Assembly: GCA_963969595.1 (NCBI GenBank)
Contig: OZ018417.1
Location: 15,502,501 to 15,566,500 of the forward strand
Source of the DNA: Neckera pumila
Lineage: Eukaryota > Streptophyta > Bryopsida > Hypnales > Neckeraceae
Direction of reading: 5' to 3'
DNA: 64,000 bases
The notes below the pieces were generated by a model. It was not told the origin of the DNA. It saw nothing but the letters and a program-made list of their open reading frames with translations, and ran no database searches. Below, piece by piece: positions 10,471 through 23,940 of the stretch (position 1 is its first letter; every line of letters begins with the position of its first letter). The position numbers were made by a program, and so were the translations under genes.

Positions 10471-12743
10471 ATACTACAATTCTATATATAGCTCTATAAC
10501 TAAATTTGCTTCAATAGCATTAAAGGTGTGGTTGCTATATTGATAGGGCCAATCATAATGTCATTGTTATTGAAAAGCCTTAAAAAAAGAATATTGCACA
10601 TTTCATATGACATGAGAGGAAAAAATATTAAATTTAATAGGTTTTCATTATCAAAACATAAAAGAAATGGTAATTACATAGTAAGCATCTACATAAATGT
10701 ATAAATAATAAGCTCATTGGAAATAGAAGGTCCATTGTGTTGGGTTTTACGTTCCCATGGAACTATGGAACATAATATAAGAAACTAAAATCACAATACA
10801 AAGACATTAACTTCTTCACTTAAGCTTTATTGATTTATAGTCATAGATAAAGGTGATCTTCTACAAGAAAATGCCCTCCTCATTTCAAGAAACATCAATT
10901 TATTGGCCAAAAAATTGAAAGTCATCCAAAAATTGAGTTTTATGAAAATTTATAAATCTCGTGGGTATTTGGAAAACAAAATGATATCTTGTTTAGAAAT
11001 CCAATTGAATTTTTTTCCAAAACCTATACTTCAGATACTAATAGAATTAAAAAATACTGAATAATTGAAATTTCATTCTAACACAAGAAAATTGCATTAA
11101 TAACCTTCAATGATTTACTAGTTAGATATACTAGAAAAGAAGAGTCCACATTAACCTTCAAATCTATAATCTTTGTTCTTCATTTATTAGAGATGACATG
11201 CAATGATAGCGCAATATAGAATAAAGGCAAAAGAGGTATACTGACATAAATAAATAAATTAGTTTGATTTATTCTAGCTTTTGTTTATCCTTCATAATAA
11301 CATTTAGTTTTAGTTTTTAGTTTAGTTTTATTCAAAAACTGATTAACTCTTTTGCTTTTTGTTTTCAAAATTCATAATTTGGGAAAATACAAAAGGAGAT
11401 TTATAGAGGAACAAAGAGGATTAAAGGACTCATATTGAGACAAATGCCCAAGCAGTTAAAAATGTGTGGTTTTCATTCTAAATTCATTTTTGGTGCCATG
11501 TCATAATGTTGAGTTCTGATGGACACGACTATAAGCCAAATTGTGAAACACATTGGTATTTGCTTAGGCACTACGACAACTATAAATTTTTTTATGGATT
11601 TCTATTTGATTATCTAAACCTTTTGGCACTATATATGAAAGTCTTCAATGTACCCAAAGTGTACATTTCAAGAGGGGTTGCTTCTAGTGACCATAGCGTT
11701 TCAACTTCAAAAATTTATAACGAATTCCACGAAAATCCAAAAAACATGAAACAACTTTGGTTAGATGCCAAATGCATTTTTCTTCCTACAAAAATTTACT
11801 GAAAATTGTTTCAAGGAGTTTATCTTACCCCTAAATGCAATCAGCTCTTAAAAGTTTGCTTCAAGAGTAGACTACCATATTGGAAATTCGGAACCAGTTC
11901 TACAAAGACCATTGTGAGTTTAGGAGCTGTGAAGTGTTTTTTTGGTGTTTTTTTGGTGTTTTTTTTGTTTTTGAAACTCATGGACAATTTCCATTGCAAG
12001 GGGAAACAGTACAGCAAACCAGGAGCAGAGCCGCGGCTACCTTTGGGCTGTGAAGTTTTGAAGAACTCAATGCACAAGTTATTACAAATGTGCTCATGAG
12101 GACTGTCTGTCTGAGGGGTTCTAGTTATTATTCTCTTTTTATTTTGACACAAATGAAACGGGTTCTATTTATTATTCTACAATCATTTTAGCTACACATC
12201 ATGGTTATTCGAGTGCCCGACACCCACATCCATGATGGGTTACACAATTTATGACTTCTACTGTAGAATCCATCAATTCTTGAGGGTAAGGGAATGTAAA
12301 ATAAATTTATTTTTGTAGCTTTTCGGTAAGCAATGACTGACTGTACAATTGGGATGGCGGCCCTAATGGACCAATGACTAAAAGCCTCTGCCATCATGAA
12401 TCTATGACTACAGGGCGGGGCAGACAAGATGAATATCAGGTTCTTTTTATGCATGCATGATGTTTTGGCTACAGCAAAAAAGACATTGGCTACGTTTTGT
12501 AAAGGAAATTTTCATTTTTTTCCGGTCGAAATAGCCAGATTACTATTGTATTTTAAGACTGATGGTCAACTTTCACCTAGGTTTCACTTGGTTTTGATAT
12601 CAATATCATTGAATATCACCCCAAGTATCACATGTCTTTTGAAGAAATAGTTGTCTACTTCTTCAAAATGATAAAAACTAAAAACTAAAATCTAAATTAA
12701 ACTAAAGATGACCCGTTATTGTCCCTTTGGTTGTTACACATGT
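10471..12743. other. Long AT-rich spacer
   Basis: No gene. Frames of 97-103 codons at 11,506-12,152 overlap on both strands and look spurious. The part near 12,427-12,640 is a copy of a dispersed repeat listed separately. Confidence 0.5.
12427..12640 (+). repeat. Dispersed repeat, copy 1
   Basis: Shares ordered blocks with 26,170-26,375: GTAAAGGAAATTTTCATTTTTT, then a CAAGTATCACATG-type end. Diverged, same orientation, no coding content. Confidence 0.55.
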
Positions 12744-12867
12744 TTAACCCCTAAATGTCCAAACATTGTTTTTTTGGCAACTTAACAATTTTGGGCAGCT
12801 CACTATGAGTGGAGTTTTTATTTTTATTTTTTGAAATTTTCACACAACATTTTCCCAAGGAGTAGCT

Positions 12868-13799
12868 TTAACCCCTAAAGGACCGGTTGTCCCCTCGGGG
12901 GACAATTTGGGTCCGGGCAGGTTCCTACGATTTCAATTTTCAGTAATATTTTTTGGGATTTTTTGAGGTTGTGTATTTTTGCGAGATCTTTGCGAATATA
13001 TAAGTTTTATTTTAATTGATGCCCGAGAGAAAAAGTTATGGCACAATAAGTAAAATTGGAATTTTGCGGGCAGCCCAAAAAAAATCACAAAAAGTCAAAA
13101 TAATTTTTTTCAAATTTTTTCCCTCAAAGATTATATTTTTGTCTACATGTGAAGCTTTGTTTCATTCAATTTGGACTAATAATGAGAAAGTTATGGACAA
13201 TCTTAGTTTTTCGGGCAATCTAAGCATCTTCTTGAAAAAATAAGTTGTAGAATTCATTTTCGAATGCAATTTTGAGAATTTTTCAATTTTTTTTGTTAGA
13301 CAGGGTTAGATTTTCTTGCTAGAACAATCTCACCGTTGGGATTATTGTGATTCAATTCCATCTAAAAGCTATTAACAATTTAGATTTTTCTTCAATCTTG
13401 TACCCACTTCTACTTAACAATTTTTTAATGAGTGAAAATTAAGTGATTTTTTTCCTAAATTTTTTTGGTAGATTCTCAACTCAACTACTTAGCATAATTA
13501 AGTAGAAAATCGAAATCAGTAGTGCAAAAAATTTGAACTAAAAAGATTCAAAGCCAAAAAACCTAGTGAAGCAAGGTGGAAAAAAACTTGTTTTCTTCAC
13601 TTAAATGCATATATCTTGCAATCTACGTGGTCAAAGTTTCTGAAATTTCTTCCACATATTCATATACTAGTCAAGTATAAGATCTTACGATTGGATATGC
13701 AAAAAAAAACAATTTCTTAAACTCTTTTCTCTTTGCAATAGAAATGACAGTTTTGAATGGTTTTTGGTAGGAAAATCACCTCGGTCCTTTAGGGGTTAA
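12868..13799 (-). mobile_element. Family A TTAA element A7, inserted in C0
   Basis: Perfect termini TTAACCCCTAAAGGACC and GGTCCTTTAGGGGTTAA; 932 bp. The host reads AGCT-TTAA on the left and TTAA-GGTCC on the right; other C copies have AGCTTCAAGGCC uninterrupted. Very close to A4 in reverse orientation. Confidence 0.92.
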
Positions 13800-14059
13800 G
13801 GTCCAAATATTTTCATAACTTTCGACTGCATGGTTAAAAAGTTATTGTATGATATGTGATTTTTAGTGCTTGGTGGGCAGCTCAGAAAATTCTTAAAAAA
13901 TCACATTTTCAAAAAATAAAAATTTGAAATTGGTTCTCCAGATTTGTACATGGAAAGTTTTGAATCATTCCATTTTGATTAATGAGATGAAAATTATGAG
14001 TTCTATTTTGCAAGTAGTTATGGAATCTCTACTCTAAAATAAACTTGGATGTCCTTTAT

Positions 14060-14880
14060 TTAATCCTTAACTGCTTGAGCAACCAAATATGGTCGGTCCA
14101 AAATTTCAGGCTCATTTTAGAGTGGGTAGTTAAATTCCTTTGACCGGTTTAAAATTTTTTTCAGGCAGTTTTGAAGGTTAACTATTGAAAACTTTTATTT
14201 TTCACTGAAAAAGGTAAACATTGGATTTTTGAGAGGTCCTTAAAAGCATATATGTCTCATTGAGGAAGAGTAAAGTTTACAAATTTTATTTTATTTCTCG
14301 GCTTTAAGCAAAGCTTGCCAATTTTACTTGAATTGAGATCTTAAAAGTTGTACTTATTCATTTGCTTTGAAAATGGTCCCAATGGAAAGAATAAAGTGTT
14401 TTCATGATTTTCACTGTTGAAAATTTAAACATGCAAGTGTTGATTTGGAGTTATTTGCAATTTCTACTTATAAAATAAATTGCATTTCAACAATTGCAAG
14501 GTGGATTGTGTAATGAATTTGATAGCTTTTCATGTGAAATTAGTTTTTTGGAAAGTGTATTTGAGCGTGCTAACATAATTTGTAGTTGTTCATGTCACCT
14601 CCAATTCCACAAAAAATTTATATGCAAATTTCTCAAACATTGTGGGGAGGGGTAGCATACTAAAAATAGAAAACATACATTTTTCTTGTTATGATCTCAC
14701 AACTCCTATGCAATTTTGCACTCAAAATTGGTATACATACTAATAAGCTAGCTCTTTAAACATCTATAAGGTTAGATTTTGAAAAAATAATAATTTTGCA
14801 TCATTGGAGATAATTATAAGTCCATGCTCTTTTTTCATAAGAAGAACACACTTGGAAAGGCTTAGGCACTTAGGGGTTAA
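14060..14880 (-). mobile_element. Family D TTAA element, inserted in C0
   Basis: Left end TTAATCCTTAACTGCTTGAG; right end reverse-complemented TTAACCCCTAAGTGCCTAAG. These are imperfect but clear terminal repeats of a third family with CCCCTAAGTGC ends; about 820 bp. The internal sequence shares no obvious block with A or C. Confidence 0.75.
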
Positions 14881-15807
14881 CCCCTAAAGTTCCATGACTA
14901 TATTTTCACCGAAAATGCTCAAAGATTGCCATTTTTAAAACAAGTACCAAATTTATTTATTTTGACTTTTTTTGACATATGTAACCGTAGGATCTTGTAG
15001 TATGCTAACTTGAGAACATAAAGTAAAAATTTCAAAAATTTCCACCGTGTGGATTGCAAAACATAAGCATTCAAATTGACTGAAATCTTCTTATGGACCT
15101 TGCAAAAAATAGGGCAGCTATACTTCACAAGCTCACTTTTTGATGAAAAATCTCTAAAATGGTGGTGCTTCTTTGGATTCTTTTTCCTAGACAAGTTGGC
15201 TAAATGATTGATACATTTCACTTCATTTGGAATTGTACAACATATAGGAAAAAATAGTAAGTAGATAGTAGTAGAGAATAATTCAAAATACTAAACTATC
15301 AAGAATTTAATTATAGAATTGAACAATGTCAATTCCAAAGGTTGCATTATTGTAATAAACAATCTACATCCTATGATTTTATTTTTTTCAAAAAATATTG
15401 AAAATTGAGTAAGATAAAGGACTTCACAGTTTATTTTAGAGTAGAAAATTTATAGCTGCCCGCAAACTAAAAATCTTCATAACTTTTAACTCATTGATCA
15501 AAATGGGATGATTCAAAGCTTTCCACATATATATAACTCTAGAAAACCAATTTCAAACTTTTGTTTTTGAAAAAAGTGATTTTTCCTGATTTGCCCGGCC
15601 TGCCTAGTTACAAAAAAATATAACATATTAGGATATAACTTTTGACTCACATTTCCAAATGTCATGAAATTTAGTGCATAAGAAAGATATTCCTTGATCT
15701 CACCTTCTGTTAAAATTTGGGCCAAAAATATGGAAATTTCTAGTCACACGTACCTGCCTAAAATTTTTATATAGCCAAAAATTGCATGTTGGTCCTTTAG
15801 GGGTTAA
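14877..15807 (+). mobile_element. Family C TTAA element C1
   Basis: TTAACCCCTAAAGTTCC at the left, GGTCCTTTAGGGGTTAA at the right; 931 bp. Its left TTAA is shared with the D element, so it used that element's target duplication. The host C0 resumes at 15808. Confidence 0.9.
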
Positions 15808-16342
15808 CTCAATTTTCAATATTTTTGAAAAAACAACAACATAGTGGGTGTAGATTGTTTATTACAACATTAAAACCATTGGGGGTGGCATTTGTCAATT
15901 CCATAATTAAATTCTTAACAATTTAATGTTTTGAATCATTCTCTACTTCTTTCTACTTATTATTTGTTTCCTATATGTTGAGTAATTCCAAATGATTTGA
16001 AATTTTTCAATCATGTAGCCAACTTGTCATGAAGAACGAATTCAAAGAGTAACCACCATTTTGGACATTTTTTCATACAATTGTGACCTTGTGAAGTGCA
16101 GCTGCCCGGATTTTTGCATGGACAAAAAATGGATTTTTCTCAATTCAAACACTAATATCTTGCAATTTGTACAGTGGAAATTTCTAAAATATTTTCCACA
16201 TCTTTTCAAACCAGTGCACTACAAGATCTTACGGTTACATGTGTTTAGAAATGTTTTTTTTCTAAAATTTGGTACTTGTACTAGAAATGACAATTTTGGA
16301 GCGTTTTTGGCGAAAACATAGTCAAATACATATAGGGGTTAA

Positions 16343-18092
16343 ACTAATTAGATTCATGGAATTGTTTGTTGGAAATAAAAAAGCACATCAGAAAAATTTT
16401 CAAAAGTATTTTGGTCAACTCATTTTCGAGTAAATAAAGACACATTATAGGTGGTCATTACAAAATCACATAGCTTTCCATTATTGTCACTAGGGAAGAC
16501 TATTTGTATCAATTTGGAATTCAATGCAGTTCTTACCACTCCCTACACAATTGGAATAGTAATCCAAAAGTGCCCCTTAACCCCAAAGTGACATTTGATT
16601 TTCAGGGTTCAAAAATGTCATTGCTTATGAAGCTTTATAGATCTAAATGTCTTCAAGTTGTACAAATCTCAACCGTACAATCTTTTAGTGTACATGTTGT
16701 AGATGACATGTACAAAATTTGAAGTCATTTGGCTACATAGATTGCAAGATCATAATGTTTTGGTGTTAAAAATGGATGCTGAAATTTTCCCAAAAATAGG
16801 TTTGGAGGTGAAATTTGATTTCCAAACCTACTCAAATGAAGAAAATAAACACTACAAAGTGATTCAAAACTAGTATACAAATTCATTGGTGAAAAAAAAT
16901 TCATTCAATTGACTAATTGTGTCTATAGAACAGCTTTAAACAGTCAGAAAAGAGCAAGAAAAACTGCAAAAAAACATTCTAAGGGTGAACCTTTTTCTTC
17001 TAGAATGTTTCTCAATCACTCATTACTTCTTAGATTGACATGAAATTTTAGCAGCACAAACTATACTAGTATTTGCAACTTTCCCAAAAGAGATTATTGA
17101 AAATGGACTCTGTATGAAGAAGAAACAAGCCGCCAAAGTTCAATGTACTCCAAAAATGGCAAGATTTTGAGCTTTGAATTGCTTCCAAACATTCAAAACA
17201 ACTTGGATTAACATGAAAATTTTACTACAATAACTAGGCTTCAAGGGGAATAAAACCCAACAAATTTTATTGAAACAAACAGTGGGTGAAGGAGATACAA
17301 GGCCCCAAAGTTGCAGCCCTAAAATGCAGTTTGGTGATCTCAAATTGAAGTTATGAACTTCGATTAGCTTCCAAAAAATGAATACATCTTGGATTGATCT
17401 GAAAATTGTACCACACAAACTAGAGGAGAGAACGCAACTTTCCCAACAAGTTTTATTGAACTTGAACCTTGGATGCAAAAGTTAAAGCACTTTGAACTGG
17501 ACTTGAAACTGTATGAGGACACTTTCTGTCCTCTTTGTCACTTTGCGGTTAAGATTGTGGAACAATGAATGTGTCTTTTGCCATATGTGGAAATTCAACC
17601 ACATCATGGCATTCATTGAAGTTATTAAACTTTAACTTTTCAACCTATTTCCAACCGTTTCAACCCCAATCAGCGGGGTGGGTGGGTGGGGTGGGGTAGC
17701 GAAAAATTTGCACTTGTCAAAAGGTTTAAGCCCGGCCAACTCACTCACTCCATATTTGCTCTAGTGATCTAAAGGCTTTTGGCGACACTTGTCCGAAAAA
17801 AACCCATTGAATCCAATTCCACATTGAAGTTGTCAAAGTACCAATTCTTTATAGCTTTGAATAGATTATGATGCAATAATGCACAATATGCCCAAATGTA
17901 GAGGCTACCATTGGGTTGGGGGCAATTTTGGGTCTGTATTCCTTAAGAGTTGTTATCAAATTCTTCCAATTCTTTTTGTCAATGTATTTAACTATTCTTT
18001 AAAAACAAGTTGTAATTTTGGAGGTTTTGGTCATGTGTTACTCTTTGATTTTTGACTTGTTAATGCACTCAAATTATTTTATATTAAAGCAC
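16343..18092. other. Spacer with a degenerate tandem repeat
   Basis: No gene. Between about 17,030 and 17,480 a unit of roughly 170 bp recurs about three times in diverged form (GATTGACATGAAA..TTT..CACAAACTA, then CAACTTTCCCAA). A G-rich GGGTGGGTGGGGTGGGG run lies at 17,678-17,697. Confidence 0.4.
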
Positions 18093-19026
18093 TTAACCCC
18101 TATAGATTTTTGACTATGTTTTCATCAAAACTACTCCAAAACTGTCATTTCTAGTACAAGTACCAAATTTTAGAAAAAAAACATTTTTAGACACACATAA
18201 CCAAAGGATCTTATAGTGCACTAGTTTGAAAAGATGTGGAAAAAATTTCAGAATTTTCTACCATACAGATTGCAAGATAATAGCGTTTGAATTGACAAAA
18301 ATGCTTTTTTTGTTCCTGCTAAAAAACGAGCAGCTGCACTTCACAAGGTCACATTTATGTGAAGAATTGTCCAAAATGGTGGTAACGCTTTGAATTTATT
18401 CTTCAAAGCAAGTTGGCTACATGCTCGAAAATTTTCAAATTATTTGGAATTGTACAACATATAGGAAAAAAATAGTAAGTAGAAAGAAGTAGAAAATGAT
18501 TCAAAACACTAAATTGTTGAAAATTTAATTATGGATTTATAAAATGCCAATTCCAATGGTTGCAATGTTGTAACAAATAACATACATCTTAAACTTTTAT
18601 TTTTTTTGAAAAATAGTACTAATTGAGCTAAATAAATAACTCCAAAGTTTATTTTAGAGTAGGGAATCCATAGTTGCCCTTAAACTAGAACACCTCATAA
18701 TTTTCATCTCATAAATCAAAATGGAATGATTTAAAGCTTTCCACATATATGTAAATCTAGAGGACTATTTTCAAATTTTATTTTTTTTAAAAGTGATTTT
18801 TCAGAATTTTCTTAAGCTGCCCGTCGAACATTGAAAATGACATACCATCCAATAACTTTTTAACCATATAGTCAAAAGTTCTGAAAATTATTGGGCCTTG
18901 AAGCTACTCCTTGGGCACATGTTGTGTGAAATTTCAAAGAAAAAAAATAAAACTTCCATCTAGTGAACTGTCCAAAATCGCTATGTTGCCAAAAAAAAAC
19001 ACGTTGTTTGGTCCTTTAAAAGTCAA
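18093..19026 (+). mobile_element. Family C TTAA element C3 (uninterrupted)
   Basis: Left end TTAACCCCTATAG; right end GGTCCTTTAAAAGTCAA (decayed). About 934 bp. It serves as the reference for reading the interrupted copies. Confidence 0.85.
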
Positions 19027-20191
19027 CTAAAAATATAATCCAAAATCTCAAGTTTTATATGAAAATAAGAAGAAATAACTTGTTAATATAGAGGGGTACA
19101 AGCAAATGAAAATAGAATTAACCAAAAGAAATTGAAGTAATCTAATCCAAATAATGCAATATATTTGGAGTATATTCTAAATCCAATATTTGGATGTTGT
19201 TGAAGATAATTTTCTAGGACTTTTGTAGATGCTTTGAACTTTTGAATTAACCAAAAGAAATTGAAGTATTCATTGATTCTTCAAAGGTTAAGGTGTAGCA
19301 CAAATACTAAAATGTAAAATGATGTGAGATAAAACAAATTTTGGAATTTAATTTTAGTGGTGCTTTTCCCAAAAAATTATAAACTATGCCTTATATTGTA
19401 TTCATCCATACAGGTCTATCATTGCACTAATGAATGTTTATCAACAAATTATGAAATAATTTTAAAAATTCTAATATTGATAATAGATTAAATATTAAAG
19501 ATTTTTACAAAAATATATTATTGTATTTAAACTCTAAATATCTAATTATAATCATTTTAAAATATTAATATCTTACATTTTGGACATCAATAGTGAAAAT
19601 ACAATCTATTTATGGTGTGAAATTTGGACTTTGCATCCTTAATGGATTAAAGACTTGAAAATGGCTAATGTTTGATATAAAGATAGCCTAATGCTAATAT
19701 TATATTCATTGTAATTATTTGATAATTTTAAATAATAATATTGACATTAAAGAGATTAATCAAACAAGTTGTATTGTGAAATGTTTCTTATGCTATTGTA
19801 TGTAGTTTCACTCCAACTTTTTGCTCAAATAATACAATTAGTAGAAATTTTTCTATGAGCGTAAATTATTTGATTTTCTATAATCTTAATATGTGAGGTA
19901 TTCTTCTTTGAATTTGTTGTAAAACTTACAATTTGATATTTTGACCTTTTTCTTGCTCGTTTAAGCTTTATGGGAGTCACGTTTCTATAACTTTATAATA
20001 TCAACAAAAATAGTAAAGAGACATGTCTTGATGCTAATAAACAAGCATTATGTTCTTTCATAAAGGTAAGTAGAATCTTTTGGTTCATACAACTCAATTT
20101 TGTAAGTAACTCTTGCTTTGATGTCCATACAAATTGAAAGTATCTTGTTTGTATTATCATGTCTCATAGAAATTGCTCTTAGGATGGGACC
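19027..20191. other. AT-rich spacer
   Basis: No gene or repeat that I can delimit. Confidence 0.5.
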
Positions 20192-21067
20192 TTATCTTCT
20201 AAATGACGAACATGCATTTTTTGCGTACATAGAAATTTTGGACATGTATGTGTGACTAGAGATTTGCATATATTTGGCCCAAATTTTAATAGAATTTGTG
20301 GACAAGGAATATCTTTCATATGCACTAAATTTCATGACATTTGGAAATATGAGTAAAAAACTATGGCCTAATATATTACTTTTTTTATTAACTGGGTAGT
20401 CTAAACAAATCCAAAAATCACTTTTTTCAAAAATAAAAATTTGAAATTGGTTTTCTAGAGTTATATGTATGTGGAATCATTCCATTTTGATCCATGAGTC
20501 CAAAGTTATGATAAGTTTTTGTTTGCGGGCAATTATAGATTCTCTATTCTAAAATAAACTTTGGAGTCCTTTATCTTACTCAATTTTCCGTATTTTTTGA
20601 AAAAAAGAAAACCATAGGATTTAGATTGTTTATTACAACATTTGAACCATGAATATTGGCATTTTTCAATTCCTTAATTAAATTCTTAACAATTTACTAT
20701 TTTGAATCACTTTCTACTTCTTTCTACTTACTATTTTTTTCCTATATGTTGTACAATTCCAAATGATGTGCAAATTTTCAAGCATGTGGCCAACTTGTCT
20801 TGGAAAAAGAATCCAAAGAAGCACCACCATTTTGGACATTTTTTCATGGAAAGTGAGGTCGTGAAGTGCAATTGCCCTGTTTTTCGCAGGGCTAAAAAAA
20901 TGATTTCAGTGAATTTGAATGCTTATATCTTGCAATCCTACTATAAGATCCTATGGTGGAATGTGTCAAAAAAAAGTTTTTTTTTCAAAAATCAGGTACT
21001 TGTTTTTAAAATGGCAATTTTTGAGCTTTTTCAATGAAAACATAGTCATGGAACTTTAAGGGTTATA
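20192..21067 (-). mobile_element. Family C TTAA element C4 (decayed)
   Basis: The left end TTATCTTCTAAATGACGAACATGC aligns to the C terminus; the right end is GGAACTTTAAGGGTTAT. Internal blocks (ATTCCATTTTGATCCATGAG, TTTGCGGGCAATTATAG) follow the reverse order of C3. Confidence 0.75.
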
Positions 21068-22829
21068 CCATGTAAGGCGCTCTTTTTTTGCCCTTTCCAA
21101 AAATAAAGTGTCCTCCATTTTCCAGCTCTACCTTTCAAATTCAAGGCACTTTACTTTTTGAAAGGTCTTGGAGGAGATGCCTTATCCCATGTATTATGTA
21201 TAGGGCAATGCTTGCAAAGGAGGGCATTGCGCCAAATAATTGGTCGATGAGGAGGGCGGAACCTGACAAGGAGAGCCGATTATTTGGCATAATGCTCAAC
21301 AATAAGTGCCATTGCCTGATGTAAATCACAAGCAAACTCCAAAAAAAAATGGATGATAAATTGGAGGGGTGAAATATCCATAATGCCTGATTACGTGGAT
21401 TTGCCTGCGTAATCGAGCATTACAGCGCAGAAACTTCCCCGCAGAATGAACGGGAGAAGTCTCGCAAGTGGTTTACGTAAATTACTATCATTAGGTGTTC
21501 GCAAGTGCTAATGTAGATTCAATTAAAAGAAACTAGAGGTTCAACTTAAAAATTTTGGCCTTCAAGAAGGTTTTTGGAAGGCCGCCACTATTATTTGGCA
21601 AATGACCTTCCTACGGTGCAAGCTTAGCAACTACAACATGTCATTTGATTGAAAATATATGCAAAATTTATTTGGTTCCAAAAATAAGATACAAGGCTAG
21701 ATCAATAACATAAGCAAATCTATATCAAGAACATATCTATTTTTCTTAATATTGTGAGCCCTCCAAATTGCCCAAATATGATGAATTAGAGAGTTGAATT
21801 TTGCAGCTCTATATTTTGTGAGGAATATTGTGATAGGCATGGATTGAGAAGGTGCTCCAACTTGCACAAGAATGCCACTTTGAAGGTTGTGAGCTTGTTT
21901 TAGCGGTGGATAGGAGATGCTATGATATTAGCCAACAACTTGAATTTTTCATTTGGCAGTCTCAAAAAAGTTGATGTTGTCTTGGACACCCTACTTGATT
22001 GGTGGTGCCCCCCTACTTCAATTTTACTAGTTAAGATTTGAAATCCAACTTAAGAAAATAAATGGAAGATTCCAAACCTTGTCAAAGTCTTTATTTTGTT
22101 GAATGCTAATTTCTCAATGTCGTCTGCGTATGATTTTTGCTATGGATGGCATATTGTTAGACCATTGTTATGCTCCTAGAGCCATGCTTATGACATTCAT
22201 GTGTCTAAGGAGATTAATTTCTAAAAAAGTCGCTCCTAATGGATGGATGAAATTTTAAAAAGAGTTTTATAGGAGCTATATGAAACAGATGGAGAATATT
22301 TAGAAGTATTATGATTTTTTTTAGTCTATTTTAGTCTATTTGTCAATGATGACACTAAAATAATTAATCAATGTTTTATAGGTTTGTGCAAAGTTCAAAA
22401 TCAACTTATGACAAGATGTTAGCAAAAACATGATTTGTGTAGACTACAAAAATGACCCTTAAGAAGATCCACCTCATGAATTAGACTAGTTGTAAGTCTT
22501 TTACAATCACTTTCCGTATCTATGCTGACCATGTTTCTACTAGTAAGATGGAAAGAAAAGTAAATTTTGCAAAAATAAAGCTATAGTGTATAAGTTCTTG
22601 TTCCAGCATAATTCATTTGGCCTCAAAAGCTCTAAATCTACAGTCTTTCCTATAAGCTATCGCAAAATAAAATTCCTAGATGCCTAAGGCACCACATTTT
22701 GTTGTTGACAATATTTTGAAGTTAAAGATCATTCAATAGTGTTACAATTTACAATTTTTATTTACTACTTACATGATCCCCTATGTCTATGTTGAAAATT
22801 CTTTTTCTTTTGAAATAAAAGTGATTGTG
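21068..22829. other. Spacer with a short inverted repeat
   Basis: No gene. GCATTGCGCCAAATAATTGG near 21,225 and CCGATTATTTGGCATAATGC near 21,278 form a hairpin of about 75 bp. The rest is featureless AT-rich sequence. Confidence 0.45.
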
Positions 22830-23012
22830 GTTTGAGATGACTCTAAACTACCGAGTGATGGTGGTGAGGTACCCAAACCAAATGGCGTGGTTACAGGTTT
22901 GATACTCGACAGCAGTAGGTTCTTTACCTTGTGTAAAACCAACCTCTCGATAGAAAACCCTTGCAATGTGTAACCTGAACACGCTTGTTTCAAACAAATA
23001 AATAAAATTGCA
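22830..23012 (+). mobile_element. Candidate tRNA-derived SINE
   Basis: A possible box A (TACCGAGTGATGG, about 22,849) is followed at tRNA-like spacing by a box B-like GGTTTGATACTCG (about 22,896). A unique body with ACCTTGTGTAAAACCAACC follows, then an A/T-rich tail AAATAAATAAAAT near 22,995. About 180 bp. Only one copy is seen in the window and no target duplication was established. Confidence 0.45.
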
Positions 23013-23940
23013 TGATTTTTTTTCATTCATATTTGTATGTAGAGGAAGATTGCAAAATTGTTTTTTGAGGTCAATTATAATGGAATTTTGGGGAGAAGTC
23101 ACATTGCAAATTCTATTTTTAAATTTTGCAGAGTAGTTTTTGACCCTTGAGATAAATTGCTTACAATTATATATGTTAATTTTGTTTACCTTGTTTTTTA
23201 CATGACCAGAATGTAAAGATTAGACATATCAAAAAGAGGATTGAAAGACTTCAAGCGACTTCCAAATTTCTAACAACCTCGCGATCAAATATTGCTCCCT
23301 TTATCTCAAAATAAGAATCCACATTGGAACTTCAAATTTTTTTTATACCAATTTCATAAATCATCTTGTAAAATGCATAATTCAAAAGGTTCCAAATTTT
23401 ATATCACCACAATCAATTAAAAACAAGTATGTGTTAATTGCAACCTAAAAAAAAACAGGTTAAAGAAAGTCTTGTGCAACCAACTCAAAAGTATTGGAAA
23501 ACAATGATTTTCTCAAACAAACATTTGATTTGGGATAGAGGGTGTATAATCTTTCAATCCACATGTGATATTGCTATGCATTCTTTTTCCAATGTGATAT
23601 GTGTCATATGTAGTTTAATCCTTGAAGGACTAAGTGTCCGTTCAACTTATGCAAGAAATCTTGGTTAGGTTCCTATTTAGACAATTCTAGTCAGATGTTC
23701 ACAAAATTTGGATTCAAGGTGTAGACATGTACCCCCTTAGTTGGGATATAATTATTTTTCTTTGATTGGGTGCCTAGATCAGAAGTATCATACCTTAAAC
23801 TTTGGAGGTAGCCTTAGACATCATGTACAAAACTCTGCTTATAATCTGAAATTTGGCAGGTATGTAATTTACATGATAGAAGACGCAAGTGTAAGAGAAA
23901 AATAACTATATGAAGTGTAAAAATCTCACTCTAGAAGGAG
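23013..23940. other. AT-rich spacer
   Basis: No gene or delimitable repeat. Confidence 0.5.

Larger units (their letters stand above)
12744..16342 (-). mobile_element. Family C TTAA element C0 (host), split by A7, D1 and C1
   Basis: The host pieces are 12744-12871, 13800-14063 and 15808-16342, together 927 bp, the length of an intact C element. Its ends are TTAACCCCTAAATGTCC and TATAGGGGTTAA. The order of the pieces matches the reverse complement of the uninterrupted copy at 18093-19026: an ACAACAT..CCAAGGAGTAGC block, then the GACTGCATGGTTAAAAAG block, then the CTCAATTTTC block. Confidence 0.88.

Noticed and set aside
17030..17480. Possible coding repeat protein on the minus strand
   Set aside because: The repeated translation follows from a diverged DNA repeat of about 170 bp; frames are broken in the other units.
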